64,000 nt of DNA, taken from assembly GCA_017479425.1 (NCBI GenBank), contig JAFVCD010000004.1:1-64000 (forward strand). Direction: 5' to 3'. Below the pieces are notes generated by a model. The model had not been told where the DNA came from and ran no database searches. It worked only from the letters and a program-made list of their open reading frames with translations. The position numbers and the translations under genes were made by a program. This document shows, in pieces, positions 8,323 through 17,115 of this stretch; within the stretch, counting starts at the first letter, position 1; each line of letters begins with the position of its first letter. The DNA comes from Oscillospiraceae bacterium. GTDB taxonomy: Bacteria > Bacillota > Clostridia > Oscillospirales > Oscillospiraceae.

Positions 8323-9813
8323 ATGGAGTGGATATGGTACATCATTGCCTCGCTGGGAGCCGGTATCGGCACGGGGCTTGCGGGACTATCAGCCGCAACG
8401 GTTATGGTTCCCATTCTGATAGTCCTATGTCCATCCTTCTCCGGCGAGACCGGCGCATATCAGGCGACAGCCATCGCGCTTGCCTCAGATATTCTCGGCT
8501 CCGCCGTTACCGCGTACACCTACGCCAAGCATAAGAATATTGACCTTAAGCGCGGCTGGATAATGCTCGTCTGCATACTCGCTATGTGTACGGTCGGCAG
8601 CTACGTCGCGTTCATCGTCGGAAACGTTGTGCTCGGCAGCTTTACGCTGTTTCTGACGTTTTTTATCGGCATTCGCTTTCTCGTAAAGCCCGACACAACG
8701 CGCTCGAAGACCGCTTCAAGGAGCGCGAGGCTCGACCTGAAGGGTGTGATAATCTCTCTGTTTTTCGGGCTTACCATCGGCTTCGGCACCGGCTTTGTCG
8801 GCACCGGCGGCGGTATGATGATGCTCGTCGTCTTCACCGCATTTCTCGGCATGGAGCTTAAAACCGCAGTCGGAACAAGCACGTTTATTATGACCTTCAC
8901 GGCGCTCATCGCCTCAATAAGCCACATTCTAATCCATCCCGCGATAGTTTTTGAAAAATGGGCTGTTATGATTGTATGTATTATTGTCGCCACGGCCGCA
9001 AGCCTTGCCTCCGCGAGGTTTGCTAACCGCGTAAAGAGCCGCACGGTAGGTCTTCTGACCGGCGCGGTGCTGACTCTTCTCGGCGCGGCAATGCTTATTC
9101 TTAATTTCTGGAGCGTTCTTTCTGAGGTTCCGTTTTTTGTAGATACGCTTCTCTGTCTCGGGCGGCTCGTCGCCTATATCATCCCCTGCGTGCTTGTTCT
9201 GCTTCCTATAAGATTTCTTACTAAAATCCCGTCGTTTGTGTTCAGAAAGCTTCTGCACATTGTCGCGTTCACCTCGTTTGTCGTAATGCTCCTCGCGGCA
9301 GACTCATGGCAGTCGGCGGCGCTGACAAGCGTCATTATCGCTGTTGCGATCTATCCGATCCTTGCGCTCCTTGAAAACGAGAGCTGGTACGAGCGGCTGT
9401 TCGTTCAAAAGACGAAGGGCGAGATTAAGCGCAGTTTGCTCATGCTGTTTTTCATGTTCGCGGCTGTGATCTTCGTCGCCTGCGGCGGCTTCGGCAATCC
9501 CTACGCGGCTGCGGCGGCTATCCTTATGTGGGGCATCGGCGACGCCTCGGCGGCGCTCATCGGAATACCCTTCGGAAAGCATAAAATCTTAAAAAATCAA
9601 AAATCCGTCGAGGGCTCGTGCGCTTTGCTCTGCGCGGCGTTTATCGTTGGCGCGGTGTTCCTCTTCTGGCGCGGTTACGATCTTCCGACCTCGCTCCTGT
9701 CGGCGCTTTTTGGCTCGCTCATCGGTACTCTGGCAGAGCTTCTCACCCCGAGCGAGTGGGACACTGTAACGGTGCCGGTCGCGATCCTCGCAGTTCTCAT
9801 CATAATGCTGTAA
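8323..9813 (+). CDS. TauE/SafE permease fused to a dolichol/phytol-kinase-like membrane domain
   Basis: A 496-residue polytopic membrane protein with two recognisable halves in one frame. Residues about 1-250 are a TauE/SafE (TSUP) anion exporter: 'IASLGAGIGTGLAGLSAA' and the internal-repeat counterpart 'GFGTGFVGTGGGMMML'. Residues about 275-496 resemble the CTP-dependent dolichol/phytol kinase family: 'FRKLLHIVAF', 'GIGDASAALIGIPFGKHK', 'KSVEGS' and 'LLTPSEWDTVTVPV'. The ATG lies one base after the pepT stop, with no close ribosome site, so it is probably translated by coupling. The combination is unusual. Neither the exported anion nor the lipid substrate can be read from the sequence. Confidence 0.8.
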   Translation: MEWIWYIIASLGAGIGTGLAGLSAATVMVPILIVLCPSFSGETGAYQATAIALASDILGSAVTAYTYAKHKNIDLKRGWIMLVCILAMCTVGSYVAFIVGNVVLGSFTLFLTFFIGIRFLVKPDTTRSKTASRSARLDLKGVIISLFFGLTIGFGTGFVGTGGGMMMLVVFTAFLGMELKTAVGTSTFIMTFTALIASISHILIHPAIVFEKWAVMIVCIIVATAASLASARFANRVKSRTVGLLTGAVLTLLGAAMLILNFWSVLSEVPFFVDTLLCLGRLVAYIIPCVLVLLPIRFLTKIPSFVFRKLLHIVAFTSFVVMLLAADSWQSAALTSVIIAVAIYPILALLENESWYERLFVQKTKGEIKRSLLMLFFMFAAVIFVACGGFGNPYAAAAAILMWGIGDASAALIGIPFGKHKILKNQKSVEGSCALLCAAFIVGAVFLFWRGYDLPTSLLSALFGSLIGTLAELLTPSEWDTVTVPVAILAVLIIML

Positions 9814-9816
9814 AAA

Positions 9817-9840
9817 ACCGGAGAGCCTTTGCTCTCCGGT
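9817..9840. terminator. Bidirectional terminator
   Basis: 10-base perfect stem accggagagc / gctctccggt with loop cttt. It is flanked by A6 on the left, which gives a T tract on the minus strand, and TTAGTTT on the right. It separates the convergent genes ending at 9813 and 9846. Confidence 0.85.
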
Positions 9841-9845
9841 TTAGT

Positions 9846-12677
9846 TTATTTGTTCTCGTCTGCTGTCTGCTCTGTGGGATAATCGGCCTTGCCGGTTATC
9901 TTTCTTTTTATGATTCTGCCCATGCGCTTTATGGCGTAGGGGCCGACGCACGCCATCATTTCCTCCGCGGTGTGCATATCGCTCGCGTGAGGAATATCGC
10001 GGCTCAGGTGTATCGCGTCAAACTCGCAGCGAGTGGTGCAGAGTCCGCAGCCAACGCACTGGTTGAGGTCGACAACAGTCGCACCGCACTTGAGGCAGCG
10101 GTTGGCTTCCTTCTTTACCTGCTCCTCTGTGAGCGGAAGGCGGAGATCCTCAAAGGTCGCTCTCGCCTCGCCCGCCTTCATACCCGGGCGCTGGCGGTCG
10201 GCATTGTCAAAGCCCTCAACTCTGATATCATCTCTGTCAAGCTCGATGAAGGAGCGAAGGTCACGCCCGATGGTGAGGCTCTGACCGGGGTGTACATAGC
10301 GGTTTATGGAGACCATTCCCTGCTTGCCTTCGGCGATAGCGTCGATTGCAAAGCGCGCGCCGTGATAGATATCGCCGCCTACGAAGATATCCGGCTCGTC
10401 GGTCTGATAGGTCACGGGGTCAGCAACGACTGTTCCGTTCATTCTTACCTTCAGCTTGGTGCCTTCAAGCAGTCCGCCCCACTCGGCCGACTGTCCGATT
10501 GCCATGAGGACATTCTCACATTTTACGGTAATTGTCTCGTTTTCGTCATATTTCGGGCTGAATTTGCGGTTTTCATCGAAAACGGATACGCATTTCTTGA
10601 AAACTATGCCGGTGACCTTGCCATTTTCGGCAAGAACCTCCTTGGGACCCCAGCCGTTGAGTATCTCGATGCCCTCTTCCTCGCACTCGGCAACCTCATC
10701 CTTTGCGGCGGGCATTTCGCCACGCTGTTCAAGGCAAAGCATTGTTACCTTGCCGGAGGTGGCTCTCAGCGCAGTGCGCGCAACGTCAGCCGCGACATTT
10801 CCTCCGCCGACTACAACCACATCGCCCTTGAGCTTTACGCTCTCGTCATTATTTACGCGCTTTAGGAAGCTTACGCCGCTCTCGACGCCCTCGTTTTCCT
10901 CACCGGGTACACCCGCCATTCTGCCGCCCTGAAGTCCGATGGCGATGTAGAACGCCTTGTAGCCTTCTTTGCGGAGTTCATCGAGGGTTATATCCTTGCC
11001 GACCTCAACGCCGCAGCGTATCTCAGCGCCCATCTTCTCGATTATCTCGATTTCCTTGCGGATTACATCCTTCTGAAGTCTGAAGGACGGGATTCCGTTC
11101 ACGAGCATACCGCCGGGTGTTTTCTCCTTCTCGAAAACAGTCACGGGATAGCCCTCAGTGCGTAGATAATACGCCGCGCTGAGACCTGCCGGGCCGGCGC
11201 CGATGACGGCGATCTTCTTATCCTCCCACTCCTTGCCTGCCCAGTTCTCGCACCTTACGGTGAAGTCCTGCGGATTCTCAAGCTCCCACTGAGCGAGGAA
11301 TTTTTTGATCTCGTCGATGGCGACGGGCTTATCTATCGTACCGCGGGTGCAGCGATCCTCACAGCGCTTGTTGCAGACCGCGCCGCAGACCGCTGGGAAC
11401 GGGTTATCCTGGCGAATAAGCTTCACAGCCTCTGCGTATCTGCCCTCCGCCGCCATCCTTATGTAGCCCTGAACGGCGATATGCGCCGGGCAGGCGGTCT
11501 TGCAGGGCGAAGTGCCGGTATCGTAGCAGTTGAGCTTATTTGTGTCGCGGTAGTTTCTGTCCCACTTATCCTCGCCCCACACGTTATCATCGGGCAGGTC
11601 GTGAAGCGGATACTTAACCTTCGAGCCGTCCTTTTTGCAGAGCTTCTGACCGAGCCTTGCGGCTCCGGCAGGACAGACCTCCACGCACTTGCCGCAGCCT
11701 ACGCACTTGCTTGCGTCAACGTGGGCGCGGTACGCCGAGCGCGACATATTCGGGGTGTTGAAAAGTTGGCTCGTTCTGAGTCCGTAGCAGCTTCCTGGTG
11801 AGCAGTTGCAGATTCCGACGATGCGGTTCGGGCCGTCGAGGTTCGTTATCTGATGCACATAGCCCTTGCGCTCGCTTCTTTCAAGAAGCTCCATGACCTC
11901 CTCACGGGTGACGTACTTTGCGTCCTTGCCGCTCTCAACGAGAAACTCTGCAATATCGCCGACGCCGATGCACATATGACCCTCGATATCACCGACGCCC
12001 TCGCCTCTTATGCGCTGAGCCTTGCGGCAGGCGCAGACCATGGTGCAGAACTTGTCGTTCTTATTGAGCCAATGGCTGAGGTGCTCTACGGAAACCGACT
12101 GGCTCTCTGTCGGAATCGCCTTCTCCACCGGGATGACATGCATTCCGATTCCGGCGCCTCCGGGAGGCACAAGCTTTGCCGCAAGCTCCAGCGGCTCCTG
12201 CGGCGCAAGGTTGAACATCGTTGCAACCGCCGGGTCGAGGTCGGGCAGTGTCTTGTGCTCGACCATATACTCGCCGCTGCCCACGACCCACTTCGGGATC
12301 CAGTACTGGATGTGCTGATCGGGGTTATCGCGGTTCTGCTCGAGAATGCCGATCCACAGAAGATGGTCGATGACCTTCTGCGCCTCACTTTCGGTCATAT
12401 TATTCCGCTCGGCAAGCTCCTTCGTAGTCAGACCGAAGCGGCGCTTTTTGAAGGAGAGCATGAATTTGACCTCTTCCTTCGTGAGAAGCTTGTCGAGGAT
12501 CCAGAAATCCATATGGTTTTCCTTCATGCCGCCGGGCAGCTTGCGCGGTATGTTGTCCGTGATCATAAGAGCAAGCTTCATAACGAGCTTTTTCTTTTCC
12601 GGATCGGTGCATTTATGCTCAGTCTGCGGATAATCCAGCTCATTTACGTGGATTTTCGGATTGACTTCCTTTACCAT
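9846..12677 (-). CDS. Multi-iron-sulfur GltD-like NAD(P)/FAD oxidoreductase
   Basis: A 943-residue soluble redox protein. The N-terminal ~300 residues form a domain I cannot name; it contains cysteines ('CTMVCACRK', 'GICNCSPGSC'). A ferredoxin-type cluster motif follows ('CVGCGKCVEVCP', ~320-335). Next comes the GltD N-terminal Fe-S domain ('SPCKTACPAHIAVQGYI', 'CGAVCNKRCEDRC') and then two nucleotide-binding folds, 'AVIGAGPAGLSAAYYL' for FAD and 'VVVGGGNVAADVA' for NAD(P)H. The C-terminus carries another cluster set ('CVGCGLCTTRCEFDAI'). It should pass electrons between NAD(P)H, flavin and several [4Fe-4S] clusters. It is the last gene of the minus-strand unit with the reductase, the CrtI-like protein and probably the fatty acid isomerase. 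Glutamate synthase activity itself is unlikely because no large subunit is present. Confidence 0.85.
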   Translation of the reverse strand: MVKEVNPKIHVNELDYPQTEHKCTDPEKKKLVMKLALMITDNIPRKLPGGMKENHMDFWILDKLLTKEEVKFMLSFKKRRFGLTTKELAERNNMTESEAQKVIDHLLWIGILEQNRDNPDQHIQYWIPKWVVGSGEYMVEHKTLPDLDPAVATMFNLAPQEPLELAAKLVPPGGAGIGMHVIPVEKAIPTESQSVSVEHLSHWLNKNDKFCTMVCACRKAQRIRGEGVGDIEGHMCIGVGDIAEFLVESGKDAKYVTREEVMELLERSERKGYVHQITNLDGPNRIVGICNCSPGSCYGLRTSQLFNTPNMSRSAYRAHVDASKCVGCGKCVEVCPAGAARLGQKLCKKDGSKVKYPLHDLPDDNVWGEDKWDRNYRDTNKLNCYDTGTSPCKTACPAHIAVQGYIRMAAEGRYAEAVKLIRQDNPFPAVCGAVCNKRCEDRCTRGTIDKPVAIDEIKKFLAQWELENPQDFTVRCENWAGKEWEDKKIAVIGAGPAGLSAAYYLRTEGYPVTVFEKEKTPGGMLVNGIPSFRLQKDVIRKEIEIIEKMGAEIRCGVEVGKDITLDELRKEGYKAFYIAIGLQGGRMAGVPGEENEGVESGVSFLKRVNNDESVKLKGDVVVVGGGNVAADVARTALRATSGKVTMLCLEQRGEMPAAKDEVAECEEEGIEILNGWGPKEVLAENGKVTGIVFKKCVSVFDENRKFSPKYDENETITVKCENVLMAIGQSAEWGGLLEGTKLKVRMNGTVVADPVTYQTDEPDIFVGGDIYHGARFAIDAIAEGKQGMVSINRYVHPGQSLTIGRDLRSFIELDRDDIRVEGFDNADRQRPGMKAGEARATFEDLRLPLTEEQVKKEANRCLKCGATVVDLNQCVGCGLCTTRCEFDAIHLSRDIPHASDMHTAEEMMACVGPYAIKRMGRIIKRKITGKADYPTEQTADENK

Positions 12678-12700
12678 ACCCTTACCTCATTTATACCCAG

Positions 12701-13885
12701 TTATTCAATGGGGATTTTGATCTTTATGTCGCTTGTGGGATATGCGGCGCAGGCGTGGACGTAATTGAAATCCTTGTCAGCTTCCCTGCGTCCGTCTCCC
12801 TCGGGGCAGACGTAGTAGCTGCCGCTTATCACCTTCGTGCGGCAGAAGCCGCATTCGCCGCTGCGGCAGGCGGTTTCGATGCGAATTCCCGCTCTCTCGA
12901 GCGCAACTGCTATGCTCTCCGTCGCTTTCGCGGGGATAACAGTCTCGGAAATGCCGCGCACTACTGTCATATTGAAGGTCTTGTCTGCGACATCTGTCGG
13001 GTAACCTGCAAACTTCGCTATATCCTTTGCCTGTCCGAAAACCTCAAAGCGCACTCTTCTCTGCGGAACGTTGAGCTTTTTAAGCTCCTCGCGCATAAAG
13101 GTGTACATCGCCTGCGGGCCGCAGATGAAATAGGTCGTATCAGGCGCTGAATACTTCCTGATTATCTCAGCCGTGATGAAGCCGCGCTCGCCCTTCCAGT
13201 CCTTCTCATCGCCAGAAAGAACGTGGACGATGTGGATTCTTTCTGATTTGAGCGCCTCAAGCTCATTTTTGAGTATGATATCGTCCGAGGAGACAGAGCC
13301 ATAGATAATGGTGAGATCAAAGTCGAGCGTGCCGTGGGCGATCTCCTTTGCCATCGAGGCAAACGGCGTTATTCCGACGCCGCCTGCAAGTGCAACGACG
13401 TGCTTCGCGTCTCTGAGCGGCTCATAGTAAAACTGCCCGAGTCCCATATTGCCGCGCATTTTGTCGCCGACCTTGAGTGTATCGTTGATGTAATCGCAGA
13501 TAAAGCCGTCGCCCTTGCTGCGGCGAACGGTGATCTCAACAAAGGGACGCTCACCTCTTGCCTCAAACGGCGCGGAGGAGATGGAGTACGGGCGGCTTAT
13601 GATGCTCTCTCCGATTTCAAAATCGAGAGAAATAAACTGCCCTGCATAGAAGAACGGAAGCTTCTCTCCGTCGGTTCTCTCGAAACGAATGGTCTTTGCG
13701 GTTTTCGAGGCTTCTCGAATATCAGTCACAACAAGGTCGATTTTACCGGGGTGCCAGGCTTTGGCAACTTCGCCGATAGGGTCGACTCTCTCGGGTGCGG
13801 TCGAAGCGGCGGCGAACGCCTCAAGGCGCGCCTTTGTTACTCTCGACGCGCCGGTAACGTCCTGCAAAAATCCCTTTACCTTCAT
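12701..13885 (-). CDS. Ferredoxin-NAD(P)+ reductase-like flavoprotein with C-terminal [2Fe-2S] domain
   Basis: 394 residues. After a ~50-residue N-terminal segment comes an FNR-type FAD domain ('RPYSISSAP'), an NAD(P) domain ('GGVGITPFASM', 'YFICGPQAMY') and a C-terminal plant-type [2Fe-2S] ferredoxin domain ('CRSGECGFCRTK' plus a later Cys in 'YVHACAAYP'). This is the layout of reductases that take hydride from NAD(P)H and deliver single electrons to an oxygenase or reductase partner. Its start overlaps the stop of the CrtI-like gene by 4 bases (ATGA), and the next gene starts 23 bases downstream. I infer it feeds electrons to the neighbouring flavoproteins. Confidence 0.9.
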   Translation of the reverse strand: MKVKGFLQDVTGASRVTKARLEAFAAASTAPERVDPIGEVAKAWHPGKIDLVVTDIREASKTAKTIRFERTDGEKLPFFYAGQFISLDFEIGESIISRPYSISSAPFEARGERPFVEITVRRSKGDGFICDYINDTLKVGDKMRGNMGLGQFYYEPLRDAKHVVALAGGVGITPFASMAKEIAHGTLDFDLTIIYGSVSSDDIILKNELEALKSERIHIVHVLSGDEKDWKGERGFITAEIIRKYSAPDTTYFICGPQAMYTFMREELKKLNVPQRRVRFEVFGQAKDIAKFAGYPTDVADKTFNMTVVRGISETVIPAKATESIAVALERAGIRIETACRSGECGFCRTKVISGSYYVCPEGDGRREADKDFNYVHACAAYPTSDIKIKIPIE

Positions 13886-15414
13886 TTCGCCGCCTCCTTT
13901 CTCGCCATCGCGTCAAGCACGTTCTTCGCAGCCTTTCTGCCGTTCGTGACCGCCGGACCCATGCCGTCGCCGGAGATCTGATGCGCTCCGGCAAACTCAA
14001 GGCCGTCAATAAAGTGCTCCTCCTCAGCGGTCTGAAGGCGGGCAACGATGTGATCGGACATCGTGTGGGCGTAGCCGTAGATACAGCCGTTCCACATTCC
14101 GGTGTAGTGCGCGATAGTCATCGGAGTTTCGATAACTATTTCAAGAACGTGGTCGAGGAGATTTACGCCGAAGTAATCGGACATATCGTCAATGAGCTGC
14201 TTTGCCACCTCGTGCTTTACTCTGTCATAGTCCTCTGCCCTGACGGTCTTCCAGCCGTCAACGCGCGGGAGCGTGGTAATGGAGAACGAGCAGGTGCCCT
14301 CGGGCGTTACGCTGGGATTGCCGAGATTGTGGCAGATGCAGGTGATGTATTTGTACGGCCCGAGCGTCTTAAGATCGTCGTAGTGCTTATCGGTATCAGC
14401 GCTGTCGCCGCGGAAGATGGAGTAATCCTTGATTCCAAGCTCCTCCGCCGGCTTGTCGAGGATCATGATAACGCTGAACGCCGAGAGCGAAAGCCTGCGG
14501 CCGTTGACCATCTTTATCGCCTTCTCCGGCACCTCGCTCAGAGGCTCGATCATCGAGGTGTAGACCTTGTTCGGATAGGCTGCGGAAATGACGTAATCCG
14601 CGTAAATCTCGTCGCCGCGCGCAGTGCGCACGCCGTAGACCCTGCCGTCCTTGACAAGTATCTTTTCAACGTGCTGGCGGTACTCGATCTGAACGCCCAT
14701 CGCCTCGGCGCGCTCCGCCATTTTAAGGCTCATCTCGTGGCTGAGCTTCTTCGGGATATACGAGCCGTAGCCGATGTAATCCGCCATCAGAACAGAGAAT
14801 ATTGTGAACGGAAGCTCGCTGAAGCCGGTGCCGACGTAGATCCAGTACGGCGCAAGAAGGTCAAGCGCCTCCTTCGGCAGATGGAAGGTATCGAGCACCT
14901 CCTTTGTCGAATATCCGGCGGTCTTGACAAACGCCTCGTGCTTAAGGAGCATCATCGGCTTGCTCATCGGGTGAATAGACAGCTCGTTTACGCTGTCAAA
15001 AACAGTGTGGCAAAGGCTCAGCACCGCAAGCACCTTATCGTAGGTGCCGGGTACCACCGCGTCAATCTCCTTTGCAAAGGTCTCAAAGCCCGGGTGCAGC
15101 GTGACCTCAACGCCGGGGAACGAGGCGTGGTACGCCTCAGGCACCTTGAGCCATTCAATATCCACACCCATATCGTCGAGGAACTTGCCGACCTTAAGGC
15201 GGTTATTCTTCTCTCCGATGCTCATCATCTCATGGAGCGCCGCCTCGATCTCGATGCCGCCGCGCACGAAGCTTGTGGCGATGCCGCCGGGCAGGTTGTG
15301 GCGCTCTAAGACAAGCACGCTCTTGCCCTTGTCAGCGAGCATCAGCGCGCTCGAAAGACCTGCCAGCGCGCCGCCGATGATGATCACATCGTAGTGATCC
15401 TTGTAAAATTTCAT
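13882..15414 (-). CDS. CrtI/RetSat-like FAD-dependent oxidoreductase
   Basis: A 510-residue protein of the phytoene desaturase/retinol saturase-like amine oxidase superfamily. The N-terminal Rossmann motif is 'DVIIIGGALAGLSSALMLA', followed by the family's 'LERHNLPGGIATSF'. The C-terminal FAD motif region is 'GLEFAGAHQISGDGMGPAVTNG'. The start is supported by AAAGGA. Members of this family desaturate, isomerise or saturate lipid double bonds. Given the adjacent fatty acid isomerase and electron-transfer proteins, reduction of a conjugated double bond is a reasonable hypothesis, but the sequence does not fix the direction or the substrate. The gene begins after a 252-base intergenic region full of palindromes. 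Confidence 0.85.
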   Translation of the reverse strand: MKFYKDHYDVIIIGGALAGLSSALMLADKGKSVLVLERHNLPGGIATSFVRGGIEIEAALHEMMSIGEKNNRLKVGKFLDDMGVDIEWLKVPEAYHASFPGVEVTLHPGFETFAKEIDAVVPGTYDKVLAVLSLCHTVFDSVNELSIHPMSKPMMLLKHEAFVKTAGYSTKEVLDTFHLPKEALDLLAPYWIYVGTGFSELPFTIFSVLMADYIGYGSYIPKKLSHEMSLKMAERAEAMGVQIEYRQHVEKILVKDGRVYGVRTARGDEIYADYVISAAYPNKVYTSMIEPLSEVPEKAIKMVNGRRLSLSAFSVIMILDKPAEELGIKDYSIFRGDSADTDKHYDDLKTLGPYKYITCICHNLGNPSVTPEGTCSFSITTLPRVDGWKTVRAEDYDRVKHEVAKQLIDDMSDYFGVNLLDHVLEIVIETPMTIAHYTGMWNGCIYGYAHTMSDHIVARLQTAEEEHFIDGLEFAGAHQISGDGMGPAVTNGRKAAKNVLDAMARKEAAK

Positions 15415-15445
15415 AGGATAATTCCTTTCTCAGAATGCTCAAATT

Positions 15446-15656
15446 GAGGGGGCGGAAAAACCGTCCCCTCGATGCGCAGACAAGGTCTCCGCATCGAACA
15501 TATTTGCGCTCTTGTGGAGCGCAAATATGACGCCTGCGGGCGGACTATGCGACGTGAAGGGGCCTCTTGGCCGGCCCCTTCACAGATCCCCGCCACCTTT
15601 AACCGGCGATTTTTTCCTTCCTCTGTTGTTTGAGGGGGCGGAAAAACCGTCCCCTC
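15446..15656. repeat. Palindromic repeat cluster between two redox genes
   Basis: A 25-base imperfect palindrome (gagggggcgg-aaaaa-ccgtcccctc) occurs twice as a direct repeat, at 15446-15470 and 15632-15656. Three more hairpins lie between the copies: gatgcg..cgcatc (15471-15495), tatttgcgct..agcgcaaata (15501-15527) and gtgaaggggcc..ggccccttcac (15554-15583). A similar small palindrome sits at 61159-61180. It resembles a mosaic of REP-type elements inserted inside an operon. An open frame across it is repeat-derived and not called. Confidence 0.75.
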
Positions 15657-15666
15657 AAATGGGATA

Positions 15667-17055
15667 TCAGAAGAATCTTTCAACGAGCTCGCGGCTGTAC
15701 TCGGCGGTCTCGTCCATATCGCCGAAGCTCATGATCTCTCCGGCATAGAAAGTATCGTACTTATCCTGCATTGCCTCTACCTTATCATACCAGCCTGCGG
15801 CGTAATCCTCGGAGAATACATGGGGGAAGTAGTAGACGCTCCACTCGTTTACGACGTTGGAGGCAGGGTTATGCATCGTCTTGAGGTCATCGAGCACCAT
15901 CTTCCTGCAGGTCTCGTAGGGAACCTCCTTGGAGTCCTTGTGCTTGCGGAGAGAATAGGTGGTGATGACCTGATCCTTTGTGTCCTTCCAGCGTCTGTAA
16001 TAGACCATCAGATGACCGAGCTTCTCGGGCACCATATTGTCGAATACATAGTAGCTGATCTCAGGGTGATCCTCGGGCTTCGTCTCTACGGCGAGAACGT
16101 CATAGCGCTCGTAGTCGATCCTGGAGAAGAGCTTTGCCTCGTCCTCGCGGACGTCGAAATACTCGTCCATACCCTTCTGACCGTCGGCGCGCTTGTTCGG
16201 AATGTGAAGCGGAGCGGTGACGATGATCTTGTCGTACTCCTCGACCTTGCCGTTTACGGTCACATAGACCTTGCCGTCACGGCGCTCGACCTTCTCGATG
16301 TTGGAATTGAGGCGCGCGGGATTCTTAAGGTGCTCATTGAGCTGCTCCCAGATGTACTGGGTGCCGTTCTTCCACGTCCAGAGGTTGACCTTGACGAAAT
16401 TCATAGTGGTCTGGAAATCGAGGTATTTAAGAACGTACGCCGCGGGAATCTCATCGAAATAGCCGTAGCCGAAGGAGGTGTACGGCCCGATCCAGACGTC
16501 CTGAACGAGCTCTACGCCGTTCTTCTCGCAGAACACCTTGAAGGGCAGGCAGAGATCCTTGAGATTCGGGTTCGTGCCGGAGACCGGCTCGCGCTTTGCG
16601 TTCTGCTGGCTGAAGCCCTCGTATCTTCCCTCGGCAACGCCGCGGTGGCCGTTAACATCGTAGCCCTTGTACTTCGTCTCAAGAAGCTCACCGAACTTCT
16701 TGAGCTGGCTCTTCATCTTGAGCAGGCGCGGTATCTTGAGAATATTCTTCTTCGGCTCGAAGGGCTCGATAACGTCGCCCTTGGCGTTTTTGTAGTTGCG
16801 GTTGAGCTGAGGTCCGTCGTGCGTGATGCCGCAGAACTCCTCAACATCGTGAACAGCGTAGTAGGACGGAACGCCCATGATCGCGCCCATCTCATAACGG
16901 CGGCCGTTGTAATGCGGGCTCCAGCACTTGCCGCCTACGCGGTCGAGGCGCTCGAGAATCGTGTAGTTCTCATAGCCCTTCTTTTCGAGGTACATTCCGG
17001 CGGACAGACCGGCGGGACCGCCGCCGATGATGCAGATGCGGGTGTTTTTATCCAT
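15667..17055 (-). CDS. Polyunsaturated fatty acid double-bond isomerase-like FAD protein
   Basis: 462 residues. The whole length resembles the FAD-dependent linoleate 10-isomerase (PAI) of Cutibacterium acnes as I remember it: 'CIIGGGPAGLSAGMYLEKKG', 'YTILERLDRVGGKC', 'GRRYEMGAIMGVPSY', 'PAAYVLKYLDF', 'GHLMVYYRRW' and C-terminal 'FYAGEIMSFGDMDE'. PAI converts linoleate to 10,12-conjugated linoleate without net redox, using FAD to shuttle a hydride. The start 'MDKNTRICI' has AGGAGG 7 bases upstream; a longer in-frame start at 17115 would run through the promoter. It is divergent from an acyl-activation operon and followed by other flavoproteins. Family assignment is strong; the exact fatty acid and product regiochemistry are inferred. 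Confidence 0.88.
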   Translation of the reverse strand: MDKNTRICIIGGGPAGLSAGMYLEKKGYENYTILERLDRVGGKCWSPHYNGRRYEMGAIMGVPSYYAVHDVEEFCGITHDGPQLNRNYKNAKGDVIEPFEPKKNILKIPRLLKMKSQLKKFGELLETKYKGYDVNGHRGVAEGRYEGFSQQNAKREPVSGTNPNLKDLCLPFKVFCEKNGVELVQDVWIGPYTSFGYGYFDEIPAAYVLKYLDFQTTMNFVKVNLWTWKNGTQYIWEQLNEHLKNPARLNSNIEKVERRDGKVYVTVNGKVEEYDKIIVTAPLHIPNKRADGQKGMDEYFDVREDEAKLFSRIDYERYDVLAVETKPEDHPEISYYVFDNMVPEKLGHLMVYYRRWKDTKDQVITTYSLRKHKDSKEVPYETCRKMVLDDLKTMHNPASNVVNEWSVYYFPHVFSEDYAAGWYDKVEAMQDKYDTFYAGEIMSFGDMDETAEYSRELVERFF

Positions 17056-17086
17056 GGTGGAACCTCCTATTATTTTCTGATAGCTA

Positions 17087-17115
17087 ATTATACACCTTTC
17101 TTGTGCTTTTTGCAC
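17087..17115 (-). promoter_or_regulatory. Candidate promoter and operator of the isomerase gene
   Basis: Minus strand TATAAT at 17087-17092, 17-base spacer, and a weak -35 GTGCAA at 17110-17115. The -35 is part of an inverted repeat GTGC-ttttt-GCAC (17103-17115), a possible operator in the 153-base region shared with the divergent acyl-ligase operon. Confidence 0.55.

Noticed and set aside
9618..15309. Long plus-strand open frames (e.g. 9618-10865 and 13981-15309)
   Set aside because: They lie antisense to well-supported redox genes, show no family motifs and are low-complexity shadows caused by high GC codon use.
15411..15683. Minus-strand frame of 90 codons
   Set aside because: Derived from the palindromic repeat cluster; repeated 'GTVFPPPQ' strings reflect the repeated DNA, not a protein family.
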